From contig CAMPDV010000022.1 in NCBI GenBank assembly GCA_946699065.1, forward strand, positions 372,001 through 436,000: a stretch of DNA of 64,000 bases. The letters run 5' to 3'. This document shows, piece by piece, positions 52,801 through 63,538 of this stretch. Source of the stretch: Loxodes magnus (Eukaryota; Ciliophora; Karyorelictea; Loxodida; Loxodidae). Below the pieces are notes generated by a model. That model was not told the origin of the DNA and made no database searches. It worked only from the letters and a program-made list of their open reading frames with translations. Position 1 is the stretch's first letter; the number at the start of each line of letters is the position of its first letter. The position numbers and the translations under genes are program-made.

Positions 52801-53613
52801 GCCTGTTGTAGGAACTTAAGATAGAGCTTACCCTGTTTTGACATCTATTAGTTGGAGACTCTATCTCAGTTTTGCAACTAAAGCTCTATCAGTATCTCCT
52901 ATAAATGTAACCTTATCGTAAATTTAATCTTAGTTGTCAATAATAGTTTCTTCAGTTTTACTAACTTCTACTAGATTATAATTTTCATTCAAAGTTAAAA
53001 ATAATACGTGAGTTTTCTTACCGTTTGGTATTGGGCCTTTATAACCCTTAAGTTTATCGAGGCATCCCATTGAAATGTATTTTAAGCTTGGAGAAGTAGC
53101 TAAGAAGCTGGATACGTTATTTCGATCACCATATTTCCATTCAGTATTGGTTACTTTTCCATTGTCTCCTATTCTAAAAACATGAAGCACATCAGGAGCA
53201 TACTCTTCTGCTTTGTTTAAGTTAATAAAAACGAAAGTATCAGCCATACTATCTAAGTGGAATCCTTCTGAATCAAGTGGGTCATAGATTACAAAATCTT
53301 TCACTGTTTGTTTAAAAGTTCGAGTGAATATTTAATCGTGGGAGTGTCTTGTCAAAATATGCATTTATTGATTTCCCTTTTCTGGTTCGAATAAGATAGC
53401 TAGATATCTTACGCTTGCTAATACGGTTTTAGGCACTAAGTTTTTCTCGCAATAGTAATTTACTGTTAAGTTTGGACTGAGATGCTCAAAGTCTAGTGCT
53501 TTAATATGTTAGACAAAAGATTCGGTAGAGAGATTTTCCTGCTCTGAAGCAGCAGCCTAGTTATCCTTAGATCCGTTAGGCTTTGGTGTTAAAAGCTTTT
53601 CTTTCAACTCCAT
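49813..53613 (-). CDS. Gene A paralogue in the inverted duplication
   Basis: ATG at 53613-53611, terminal TGA at 49815-49813: 1266 codons, exactly as in the tandem units, so no net indels over 3.8 kb. The channel core is nearly unchanged; the Gly before Tyr-Trp in S5 (LLGYWIF) is Val. The coiled-coil tail carries a cluster of conservative replacements (Asp/Glu, Arg/Lys, Leu/Met, Asn/Ser, Val/Leu). In-frame TGA occurs at codon 443 (52287-52285, shared with the units) and codon 782 (51270-51268, where the units have TAA). At codons 889 and 951 this copy has GGA (Gly) where the units have TGA. Downstream homology continues about 420 bp past the stop, then ends. Confidence 0.85.
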
Positions 53614-53644
53614 AATTATAAAGTTTAGAGAATTGAAATAATAA
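53614..53644. promoter_or_regulatory. 31-bp divergent intergenic region (inverted copy)
   Basis: Between gene A (ATG at 53613, minus) and gene B (ATG at 53645, plus). The length is identical to that in the tandem units. Confidence 0.65.
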
Positions 53645-54754
53645 ATGGAGAATCTCTCTTCATAACTTATATACGACTATAAGGAGAAATGTGATAAAAA
53701 TGAAATTTATTTCGTAGAGGGAACTAAGAACACTTGGAGAATGTTCACTCATTCTGGAATAGCAACAGCTGCAGCTGCTGAAAGTGGAAGCTGGGCTTAC
53801 TAGAATACTACTTAATATTGGTAATAAGTAGTAGTTCCTAACAATATCTTCAAATCTAAAGTATATAAATGCATCGATGTAGGATGGTTTGATCCTAACT
53901 GGACAGCAGAAAAGATAACTCCTGGATTTTATCACGTTTATTTAAGACATGGAGGTACATTTAATAGAAGAATCGAAGTTCATTTCACAGTGACGTTTGC
54001 TAGCGGGTATAAGCATGAAACTTAAAAATTTAAGCCATATGATAATTAATTTCCTGACATTCAATCTAGAGAAGTTTTTAATACTTACTTTGCTACTTTA
54101 AACCTGCTAGAGATTGGTAATTAGCCAGTTTCAGTTCATATTTAGCTTTTTACCGATGGAGGTGCATATAGCTATCTTTTGGAAGGAATTATCTTAGTAC
54201 CAGCTTCTTCTTTGGAAAATCAAGTTCCTTTCTTTTTCGTGCTGGAATAAGACAAACATTTGAATCTTGATTCCTAAAGAATGACAGATTCATTTGTCTT
54301 AGATATTGAAAGTGAAAAGAAAAATATTAAATAGTTGTTTAACTCTACTAAGCTCAAGCTTAAAGGACTAATCACAGCAGAGAATAATGGAACAACACAT
54401 GAAGGTCCTGAAAATCTGATATAAGATGAGTTAAAATGACGCATATCAGAAGATTATAAATCTGACATTTACTTTGAACTAGAATAAGAAATTTAATTCT
54501 CCCAATTCGGGCTTAAAAGTGCAAATGACTGTCCAGAAAGAGATCCTTAAAATGTCGAAGTATTCATTTAGAATGCCCAAGGAGATTGGATTAGTGTTCT
54601 CAAATGCGAAAATCTAGAATTTGAGGAAAGATTCTAAGTTAAGAAATTTAAAGTTCCAGGAGGTCGAAAGAATGCAAAAAACATAAAAGTTTATTTAGAG
54701 GCATCTTCTGACACGAACGAAATATAGTTAGCAGAGATAATTCTATACAGCTGA
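53645..54754 (+). CDS. Gene B paralogue in the inverted duplication
   Basis: ATG at 53645-53647 (MENLSSQLIYDYKEKCDKN) and TGA at 54752-54754 give 369 codons, the same as the unit copies. Codon 265 (54437-54439) is TGA here too, in the context KWRISED. Differences from the unit 1 copy are few and mostly silent or conservative (for example lysine for arginine in SGYKHET, and silent changes in VYLEAS), with no insertions or deletions across 1107 bp. That pattern fits selection on the protein and argues that the shared TGA is sense. Homology to the units ends about 30 bp after the stop, which suggests a short 3' untranslated region. Known roles of PP2-like folds (carbohydrate or protein binding) cannot be transferred safely. 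Confidence 0.8.
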
Positions 54755-54787
54755 GCTATAAAGATTTTATCTAACTTTCTTATTATA

Positions 54788-57700
54788 AAGTTAAAAATTG
54801 CAAATTCATCTCCTTCTAAAGGTAGCAATTAATAAATGAATGTATCCGCGTAATTAAACTTCTTAGATATACTAGAGTAAATATTAAAGGATAAACTCTT
54901 CAAAAAGAAATTTTATATGCAACACTGATTGAATCCTCTAGGATAAAGAGGCTAGAATTGCCTTTTAAATGTAAAACATAATATTGGTGTGACTTTAGTC
55001 ATTTTAAGGTATTTTATAAAATTTTAACTTGAAAAATGAAATAAATTAGATATGATTAAATATGATTAAAGAGTCTAATATTTAATTAAGGAACATCTAT
55101 AAGGGTTAAAAGAGCATAAGTATTGTTTATAAATACTATAAAGGTTAAACATCCCAATTCTATTCTGGATGCTTAGCTTTATTACTCTATAATTTCATTT
55201 TATATCCGAAGTTTTAAAACCAGATATCTGACTGATATTCTCTATGTATTAAGAAGTTATTTTATCTAGGTAATAAAATAAAAAAATTCAGACTAAATTA
55301 AATAAATAAGAAGGGTATTCTAAGTATTAATGATGTAAAATAAGCCTATATTAGAAGGAATGGAATAAAAGCTAGACTTATTTCTCTCTTTTTAGATACA
55401 AATTAAAAAATGCTAAGCAAAAGTTAAAGATATTACCCTTTTCTTACTCTTTTAAGAAAGAATTAACAGTTTAAAATCTTAAATGAATACTTTGGCTAGT
55501 AACATCAATAAGTTTCAATTATTAATTGTTCAGTTATAATTTCGCTTTTTGTTATCCTTATGAAATATAAAAAGAAAAAATAACTATAGAAATATCTTCA
55601 GTCATTAGTATAAATAGAAGATATACTTTATAATAATACTTCAAGTTATTATAGATAGAGCTAACTTCTAACTATATCTCTAGGATAATTTTTCTTAGTA
55701 AAATGAAGATAAACATGTTTTATATAAAGTGCTTGCAAGTATATAAATATAGTTACATTAATCTTTTGCTACATTTTGAATATCTTCATTAAGTTAATTT
55801 ACCTTAGTTAGCACTCATAAACTAGAATTATTATCATTAAAGTTAGTAAGCTATTTTAAGAGTTTATATCTAATTTTATAAGGTTTAACTGAGATTATTA
55901 CAGTAATTTATAGCCTTAAGCTTGGCATAAATAAATTGGACAATCAATGAAATAAAATAATGAAGTGATTATAAAATTTTCCTTCTCTCTTCTGCTAATC
56001 AAATATAAAACATTAAATAACTTTTACCTCTAAAGAGCTTAAAATAGTTTATGCTTAAAATTAATAAAAAGAAGGGAAGATTTAAATAACTTAGTTTTAA
56101 AAAGGAAAAACAAAGTTCCTAAAATAAATTCTCTCAAAATCAGGTTTGTTAACTAAAACTATTGCAGTAGTATAGTTTCATTCCACGAGTGGAGATATAA
56201 TTAATAAATAGAAGTCTTAATTTATGCCAGTAGATATAATGGTCTCTTTATTTATTTTATTTTAGCTTTTGCAGTTAATGTTGATTTTTAGATTTTATCT
56301 CTTAAGTTTCCCTTAAGGCTATATGGTTTCTTATATATTTTTAAACTTCTTTCTTTATTCTTATTCTTTTAAGGTTTTAGTTGCTAGAGCTAATACTTTT
56401 CCTTTGTTAAGAGTGATAAAAGTTATCTAGATTAAATTACATTCTCAAATGCTTTTAAAAGGAACAAATGATTGGATGGTGATTATAGAAAGTAGATAAT
56501 TATTTGAGTAATATCTTTGATTGCAAAAGTTAGAAGATTATAGAAAGTACTAAGGTTTTAGGGAATCTTCTTATAAAAGTAGATACTTTTAGATTGTATT
56601 TAGGTTGCTTATGTATAAGATCAACTAAGAGCTAAGTTTTAATTCTTTCTATTTTTAAATTAAATTAAAGCACTTATATATCCTTAAATGTGATTAACAG
56701 GTTAAGAAAAAAACGGAAACAGATCAAATAGAAAAAAATTACCTTCATAAAATCAAAGGAGTCTATCTATAACTTATTAGCTTTGCTAATAGGCACTTGA
56801 ATCAGAATTTATGATATTATCTAAATTAAATTACCTGAAGTTATATTTCCTCTAATAAAATAGCCTCATTAATTTATACTTACTATATCCTCATTAATTT
56901 ATAGTTACTATATAAATTTGATAGAAAATTCAGTAAAATGTAATAAAGAAATATTGTCTAGGAATATAAGAGGCTTAGACAATAGATAAAGACAATTTTC
57001 TAATAATTCTTGAAATAAACAAAAACAACATGGGCCTTAAGTTTCATATCCAACCATAAATTGATAGTTATATAAATGTTGATTTTATATCTCTAGCCTT
57101 TAATAATAAAAATAGCTTTTTATTATTTATTTTAGTATTAATAAACTCAAATAGATATAAGATATTCATTCAGATTATATATAATATACGTCTTATGTGA
57201 ATATAGGCTATTTGGTCATGCTAATTATCTTTTCCCCTTTATAAAGATTATTGCTAGTAGCTGTTATATTAAATACTTATCCTTTTAATTATTGATAAAT
57301 TATTCATTCAAACTTGTTTATTATGATATAAAAGGAGTATCAAACATTTAGGTTAATATAAGCAAATTCCTTAAAGTTTTAAAGAGAAGGATATTTATAC
57401 TGGATTAAAATAAAGCAGCTTTATGTATAAAGGAAATACCTGAATCATTAGGATGAAGGAGTAATTTACTAGGCTTCATTAAATTTGTTTTAGTCTTAGA
57501 TTAGCACAATTTAAGTAAGTTATATCTAAAGTTTAAAGAAGGATTTGTCTATATTTATAGTGATTAGTCAAAAATATGAAAGAATTATAAGAAGTAGCTT
57601 AAACAATTCTTAGAAGAGCGAATATCCTTGACTACAGAGTTAGGTTTATCTAAGGACTAGAAAATAAAAAGCAACATAATTATATTGAAACCTCTAGTGC

Positions 57701-58689
57701 TTTGGTTATAAAGATGATAATTAGAACTTTATCAGAGATGTTAATTATGCAAACATTTAATGATTTAATTATCTTTAAGAAGATAAATAGGTTTTTAATT
57801 TTTTAAAGCGTAAAATTAGAGATATATTAACTAGAATAACAGATACCTAATAGAAATTTGGAACTGTAAATTCTAGAAAATTCTAAAATACATTAAGAAC
57901 AAACTGCTTGAATCAGGAGATTAAAAAATCTCAATGAAAAAGGGAAATAAAATATTAATCCTAAAAACTTAAAAGTGTTTATATTTAAAAAGCATTACTA
58001 TAATTAAAAAAGACAAATACTTTTATAATTATATTTAAAATAATTTACAGTTATGTCAAAACTCTAATCCCTTTAGTTAAGTTAAATAGTCAGATAATTA
58101 AAGATTTTACAATATCAAGTTGCCCAAATAATGATAAAAAAGTTATCTAAATAAAAGAAACCAAAAAAGATTTAAATCGAAAGAATAGTGGAGTTTATTT
58201 TCAGGATAGAAGATAAAGAAATAAATTGTTCTAAGAAAAGAAATTTAAATCACCATAGATAAAATTAAAATTTTAGATAGTAGATAAAAAATTTATTTGA
58301 ATTGAGAGCGAACTAGAGAAAACTCACATTGTTTGCTAGAATAGTTGAAGCGATGTGTATTTAAAATGCTTTATATCAACTGAAAAATTTATTTACTAAA
58401 CCGAATAATTCCAGAAACAAATTTTTTGTTAAATAAAATTACTCAAAGTCCGGAGAAAAGATGTGATAAAAGGGAATTTTTATTAAAAGAAAGAATAAAT
58501 AAATAAAATAATAGAATGAAAGTTAATTCTTCTCTTATTTCATCTAGAAATTAAACAACAATTTTTGGAAAAAGTCTTGTTGGTTAATGTAGATAGATAA
58601 AATAAAAATATTTTAAATCGATTTAAGGCTCCTTCAAGTTGACTTTGGATAATTTATATAGAAATTATTTCTAAATCATAAGTAATAAT
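54788..58689. other. AT-rich spacer with a diverged copy of part of the unit
   Basis: No gene recognised. About 56560-57260 is diverged but alignable, in direct orientation, to parts of 11510-12900 (for example aagacaattttctaataattcttgaaat and ttaggttgcttatgtataagat), without the dispersed repeat found at 12116-12588. The flanking gene pair is inverted relative to the units, so this block was inverted or inserted separately. Confidence 0.55.
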
Positions 58690-58864
58690 TTTTTAAGAAG
58701 AAGAGAAGAAATATTTGCAATAGAATATAATTCTCTTATGAGAATATATTTAAAAATATATCCTTTTTTAATCTTAAGGAGAACATGAAATTTAAATTAG
58801 CATTGTTTGAAAGATTATTAATGCTCTGATTTTATATTTTATTAATAAAGCTAAAAGTTAAATA

Positions 58865-59520
58865 TCAATTACGTCTCTTGTAAAAAAGCTCGTAACCATT
58901 TGAATCTTCAGGAGAATTACACTCCTCTACTTAAGAATCGTCAAAACAGTACCATTTGCCTTAAGCCTTTATTTTTGCTAAGTAATATCCTCCTCTACTT
59001 GTTCCTAAATGTATTTTTACTGCATATAAATCATAAATTTGAGATATTTTACTCTTTTCTTATGAAAATTATTTAAAATCTAAGCCTTCTATAGGATAAT
59101 AAAGCTAACTTTATTTTTTAAGATTTAAGTAGTAGTTTGCTTAAATCTCTTTAGATGAATTATTAGAATTTCAGGTATTTTATATATTTTTACTTATTTT
59201 GAACCTTCTTTTTATCATAATAGCTTTTGCAATAAAACTTATTTTAACCTTCTAGTTCCAACTCTCTATAAGTAATTTAAACAATCTTCAAGACTAAAAG
59301 TTTGATTGACTGTTACTTAGTCTTTTAATTAAGTTCATCCAGCAAAATATTACTCTGCATCAGCTAATTTAGAGTTAGTAAATATCTTAATTCTGAAAGA
59401 ACTTTATTTTCATAATTACTCAATTGCTTCTACTGCCCTCCAGTTAATGGCCATCTTCACATTTGTAGCTACAGTACGTACAACTACTTTCATTGCTAAG
59501 GAAGAAGGGATTACAACTTT
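58865..59520 (-). pseudogene. Ubiquitin-specific protease C-terminal relic (inverted copy)
   Basis: Minus-strand reading gives, in order, FSLEDCLNYL, RELELEGQNKFYCKSYYDKK (zinc CxxC site with the second Cys now Tyr), IPEILIIHLKRFKQT (the USP LKRF box, about 59141-59175), YYPIEGLDFKQF, IYDLYAVKIHLGTSRGGYYL, GKWYCFDDSQVEEC (about 58934-58975) and SNGYELFYKRRN with stop TGA at 58867-58865. This is the typical C-terminal half of a USP. At least three frame changes separate the blocks, and the catalytic His of the usual GGHY motif is Tyr (GGYY), so the copy is inactive even if the frame changes were short introns. The Cys-box half is absent. The diverged copy at 10120-10649 confirms the order of blocks. 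Confidence 0.72.
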
Positions 59521-59677
59521 AAGATTGCTGCTATTATTCCTAAAATTAGATTAGATTCATTTTTAAAATAAGTGAGTCTTTGCTCTATTCTTTATAAATT
59601 CTTATTTTAAAGCTATTTTCTTATAAATCCCTTACTTTTATATTCTACTCTAATTTTATTAGGTAATTATTTAAAAA

Positions 59678-60480
59678 ATGGCACCTAAAAAATAGCAGAA
59701 TTCTCCAAAAAATCTAATAATTAGCAGATCTTTCTAATAACTTCTATTTCTACAATTGAATAATTAAAAGCTAACAAAATAAGTTTAAGAACTTCAATAA
59801 ATAACCTAATCTCTTAAGCTAACAATTAGTAAACTGATAAATGAATAGAATGCTAAGCAACAATTAAACTAATATACATTTTCTTAAGAGATGGAAAGAT
59901 AAATTATTCAAATTGAAATTAGTTTAAAATAAAATTTTTACCAGAGAATCAGTTAACTGGAACAAATCAAACTTAATTAACGATTGGATACAGGATCAAG
60001 AAGAAAATAGAACTTTTCCTTTGGCTTTTTCTATTATAAATAGAAAAATTATATTTAAATTGTAAAAAATATGGACATGAAGTAAGCCAATGTTAAAGAC
60101 TTAATGAAATATTTTATTAAGAAACAAAAAGAGAAATTTAAAACCTTTTTAAGATTTAATACACACCAAATGTAAATCTTTATTAGAAAAAATAATTTAA
60201 CTTTACTTAGAAGCTCAAAATATTGAAGACATACTGAGATATTTCGATTTATGACATTTAGGATTTTATTTCTAAACACTAGTAAAAGGAGAAAAGAAGC
60301 AATTTATAAGGAATAAAACACGAAAAGCCAGATTAATACGATCTCGAAGATTTCTGATGAGAAAAGACTTCTGCAAATTCAAATAAGTGATAAACCAAAT
60401 AAAGATGACACCACAATAATAAATTAGGCTAGTTATGAAAGGAATTAAGAATTGACGTAAGTATAAATATAATTTAAAGA
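59678..60480 (+). pseudogene. Second LINE-like ORF1 relic (Gln-rich coiled coil plus broken zinc knuckle)
   Basis: From ATG 59678 (MAPKKQQNSPKN) a Gln/Leu-rich coiled-coil region runs for about 120 codons (TKQVQELQQITQSLKLTISK). Then, in a different frame, YLNCKKYGHEVSQCQRL appears (60052-60102), a CCHC knuckle C-x2-C-x4-H-x4-C whose first Cys is now Tyr. A Lys/Gln-rich segment (NTKSQINTISKISDEKRLLQ) follows back in the first frame. The order coiled coil then zinc knuckle is that of gag-like ORF1 proteins of LINEs, but the sequence is not close to the ORF1 at 8830-9806, so it is probably another family. Both the frame change and the lost Cys indicate decay. Confidence 0.5.
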
Positions 60481-61498
60481 AATTTCTTTATGAATTTAAA
60501 GAGCATAAGAAAATCCTAAATCTTTAATTGTGTCTACATATTTTATTTTATAAATTCTATAAAATTTTAGTAAAAATTTGGAGGATTTTTGAAATTTCGT
60601 ATGCATATATGAAGTCTTCAGTTATATCTGATAAATTTTAATTTAAAGGTTCGAATTTCTTTATAGAAAATCATTTATCGTATTGTATTAATTAGACTTC
60701 TTACATGTTATCTACTTATTTTATTTGTTCTTCTTGTAATTCAAGTGATAAATCTTTAGTAGGCTCTAAATCTTAAACTTGGTATTATTTGGATTCATGA
60801 GATTATTATAACTTTAAGCTTAATTTTATATTTAGCAGGAATTTCTACGCTCGTTATTTAGAAGGGATATAAAAAAAGGATTAAATTTTGCATTCTTTAT
60901 AAGTCAAAGTAGATTGTAATTATCCATGCATTAAATCTATTATAAAAGAATCATTTCTCTTTTTATAAATGTTTAACTTTTTTTGCTACTTCTTTAGCAG
61001 ATCTTCCTGTACTATTTACTCCTTCTATTTACTACTTTTTAGTAATTTTTACTAAAATCTTAATGTTAAGGCATCTAGTAATATAAAGTAAATAAGAATC
61101 ATGCTATTAATTTTTTGCGAAATATGAATTATGCTATTTAAAGATATTCCTAAAAGCAATTGCTTCAATATCTTCTTATTTTTGTATTTTTTTGCTAAAG
61201 AAATTCTGCAAAAACATTCGGCAAAAATCTTTTGATCTTTGATCTTTTATATATTTTACTCTTTTTATCATTAACTTAGGAGAATAAATTTTACTAAAGG
61301 TTAAGTATGCAAAACATTTCATAAACCAGAATCATTTAACGAGTTATTTTCAAATTACTTAATCCAACTAAATTATCAATCTAGAGGATATTAATCTTGC
61401 TTTTATGAGCGGATTCAAATTAAGAACAGTATAAAGAGTATAAAAATTTATTTTAGCACTTTTTCCTTTTTAGCATTACTTTATTAAATATTTCTTTA
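60481..61498. other. AT-rich spacer, no gene recognised
   Basis: One plus frame around 60690-61070 reads with some coding-like segments (YFICSSCNSSDKSLV, TWYYLDSWDYYNFKLNF) but shows no family motif, and all frames are open under this code. I do not call a gene. Confidence 0.4.
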
Positions 61499-62012
61499 AA
61501 ACCGCCATAGTTATTCGAAGCTGTACAAAAAGGTCATCTTCATCAGAGGTTGGGGAAGTTAAGTACCCATAATCGACTTTATGTCTTCCTCTGCTTTGGT
61601 TTGGCCTCGAGACATAAGATTCTTAGACCTTAGACACTGGCTTGGCTTAGTTTAGCTTAGTTTTAATTCTGGAACGAAAAAGAAATAATATTGCAGGCTT
61701 CATCAGAGGTAGGGAATTTAAGTACCCCATAATTGACATATGTCGTCCTCTGCTTTGGCGATTCAATGAGACACAATCCTGCCATGTCCTTGGACCTCCA
61801 ACAAGTAGAAAAGATTACGAGTATTTTTAACTTATATCAGTATTGAACATTTTTATCAGTACTGAATAATTATATCAGTACTGAACAAGGTCTACCAGTA
61901 TCTGATAATTTTATCAGTAAGAAACATTCTTGTCAGTATGAAACATTTTTTTTTAAAGAGCTGCGTACCAATGAGAGTGCTACGCGGTCTATAACCGAGT
62001 TTATTTATTTAT
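61499..62012. repeat. Dispersed repeat with duplicated internal module (right copy)
   Basis: Diverged copy of 12116-12588 on the same strand in different flanking DNA. The minus-strand module reads SRPNQSRGRHKVDYGYLTSP followed by TSDEDDLFVQLRITM, slightly better preserved than in the units; the second half reads NRQSRGRH. The right part holds more units of the TATCAGTACTGAA-type repeat, with the perfect palindrome TCAGTACTGA at 61856-61865 and 61875-61884, which accounts for the greater length. Confidence 0.75.
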
Positions 62013-62701
62013 AATAAAACTTCTCAAGAATAAAAATTAAATAACAAATAGAATTCATATGAGGTATTTGCTTGCAATGTTAGTATTTTTTATTTATACC
62101 TCCATCTGTTGAAAGAGTTATAAATAGATATTTAGGTTTTAATGCAAAATTTATCTAAATTTTTTATATATAAAATAAACTAAAAAACTGAAAGAAAATT
62201 AGTAGAATTCCATTAATAGAGCAAACTATAATAAATATCAAAGAAGAATTAAATTTTTTTTATTTGATATCAGAATGAAATTTTATTTAACTTAACTAGA
62301 AACTTATTAATTTTAATGTTTTTTAGCTTTGAAGATTTTTATATTCTGTAATTATTATAATTTAGGTCAAGTAATTTAATATATTTTCGAAAAATAATTT
62401 GTTAAGTTCTATAAAGTGAAGAATTATTTTTCATTAGAACAGAATTCATTCCATTAATTAGAAATATTAAGATTTGGATAAATTAAAACAATTATAGCTT
62501 CTATCTTAAAAATAGCTAATAATTAGAAAATAATTTCTAACTGATTATAATTACCTCAAACTTTCTATAAAACTGACATGCATGTAGCTTGCTAAGATGA
62601 GATTCATTTTTGAAGGAAGTGCTAACTAATTTAAAAATATAAAAATTAAGACGATTCTTATGGTTTTATCAAAGATCTAATTTGAAATAGATTCAATCGC
62701 T

Positions 62702-63538
62702 AAAAGGGAGAAGAACATTCGTCTTTCTAAGAAATAACAAAGAAAAGCAAGAAAACAAGTGACGAACGAGGAGCTAAAAAAGCAAAGACAAGATAGAGAA
62801 TCTAGCTCGTATTCAGATGGAAAAGTAATGGTTGGTCCGAATGAACAATAAAACCCTGAAACCAAAAATAGCAATTTACTCCTAAGCAAAATCGAAAAAA
62901 TGAAAGAAAAAATTGCAAAATATGAAGAGATATTTTTTAATCAAGGAGAAAAAATCCGGGAGCTAATGAATTACATAGAAGATTAAAATAACGAACTGCT
63001 AATTCTCAAAAGTTAACTGATTAAAATCTCAGTAGTAACAGAAAATTAACTTTATGAAATGTAGTAAACAAACTTCAATTAATCACAAAGAATGATCATA
63101 GAAGAAGATTAGCACAAAATACAACATTAAGAAAAGTAAAATTAAGTAAAAAATGATACAAACATAAACAAAAGAATTTAGATGCTGGAGAAAAAAAGTT
63201 TTTAAAAATAGAAATTAGAAAAACGATATAAAAATCGTTGGTACTGCTAATCTAGGTATTATTTACTAAGGCATTGTAAGAAATGAAGATAACTCAAGTA
63301 TGATGAAGAATAAAGGACCTAAAGAAACTTAAGCAAACTTTGGATTACTGAGTAAGGAATATATAAATAGAAACTATAAACAAGAAACTAAGAGAATCCT
63401 TCGTGGTAGCCATCCACTTTAAAAGAAGGTCGTGGAGAACAACCACAGAAAAAACTTGTCAGCAGAAACCTGGTTGAAAACCCAGGTTATACAAACTTTA
63501 ATTTTACATTTAGTTAAAATAATAATAATAATAATAAT
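62702..63538 (+). mobile_element. Retroelement-like insertion (about 840 bp) with (AAT)n tail
   Basis: Comparison with the empty site at 21480-21495 shows an 850-bp insertion flanked by a 13-bp direct repeat, agattcaatcgct (62689-62701) and agatccaatcgct (63539-63551), one mismatch apart. The 3' end is an AAT microsatellite tail, preceded by three hairpins: GTGG/CCAC at 63403-63417, GTGG/CCAC at 63432-63446 and AACCTGG/CCAGGTT at 63467-63488. The 5' 600 bp read on the plus strand as a Lys/Glu/Gln-rich coiled coil (EKMKEKIAKYEEIFFNQGEK, IRELMNYIEDQNNELLILKS) ending in WYCQSRYYLLRHCKKW. This fits a 5'-truncated or non-autonomous LINE-like element mobilised by target-primed reverse transcription. 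Confidence 0.78.
63519..63538. repeat. (AAT)n microsatellite tail
   Basis: Six to seven AAT/TAA repeats directly before the right target-site copy. It marks the 3' end of the inserted element. Confidence 0.85.

Larger units (their letters stand above)
49390..54787 (-). repeat. Inverted segmental duplication carrying the gene A/gene B pair
   Basis: About 5.4 kb is homologous in inverted orientation to 13257-18655 (and 36279-41677). Both edges are sharp: about 420 bp downstream of gene A and about 30 bp downstream of gene B. The two copies have almost the same length, with scattered and partly clustered substitutions, so this duplication is older than the tandem one. Confidence 0.93.

Noticed and set aside
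62677..62889. Minus-strand 70-codon frame at the left end of the insertion
   Set aside because: It crosses the insertion boundary and is antisense to the coiled-coil frame.
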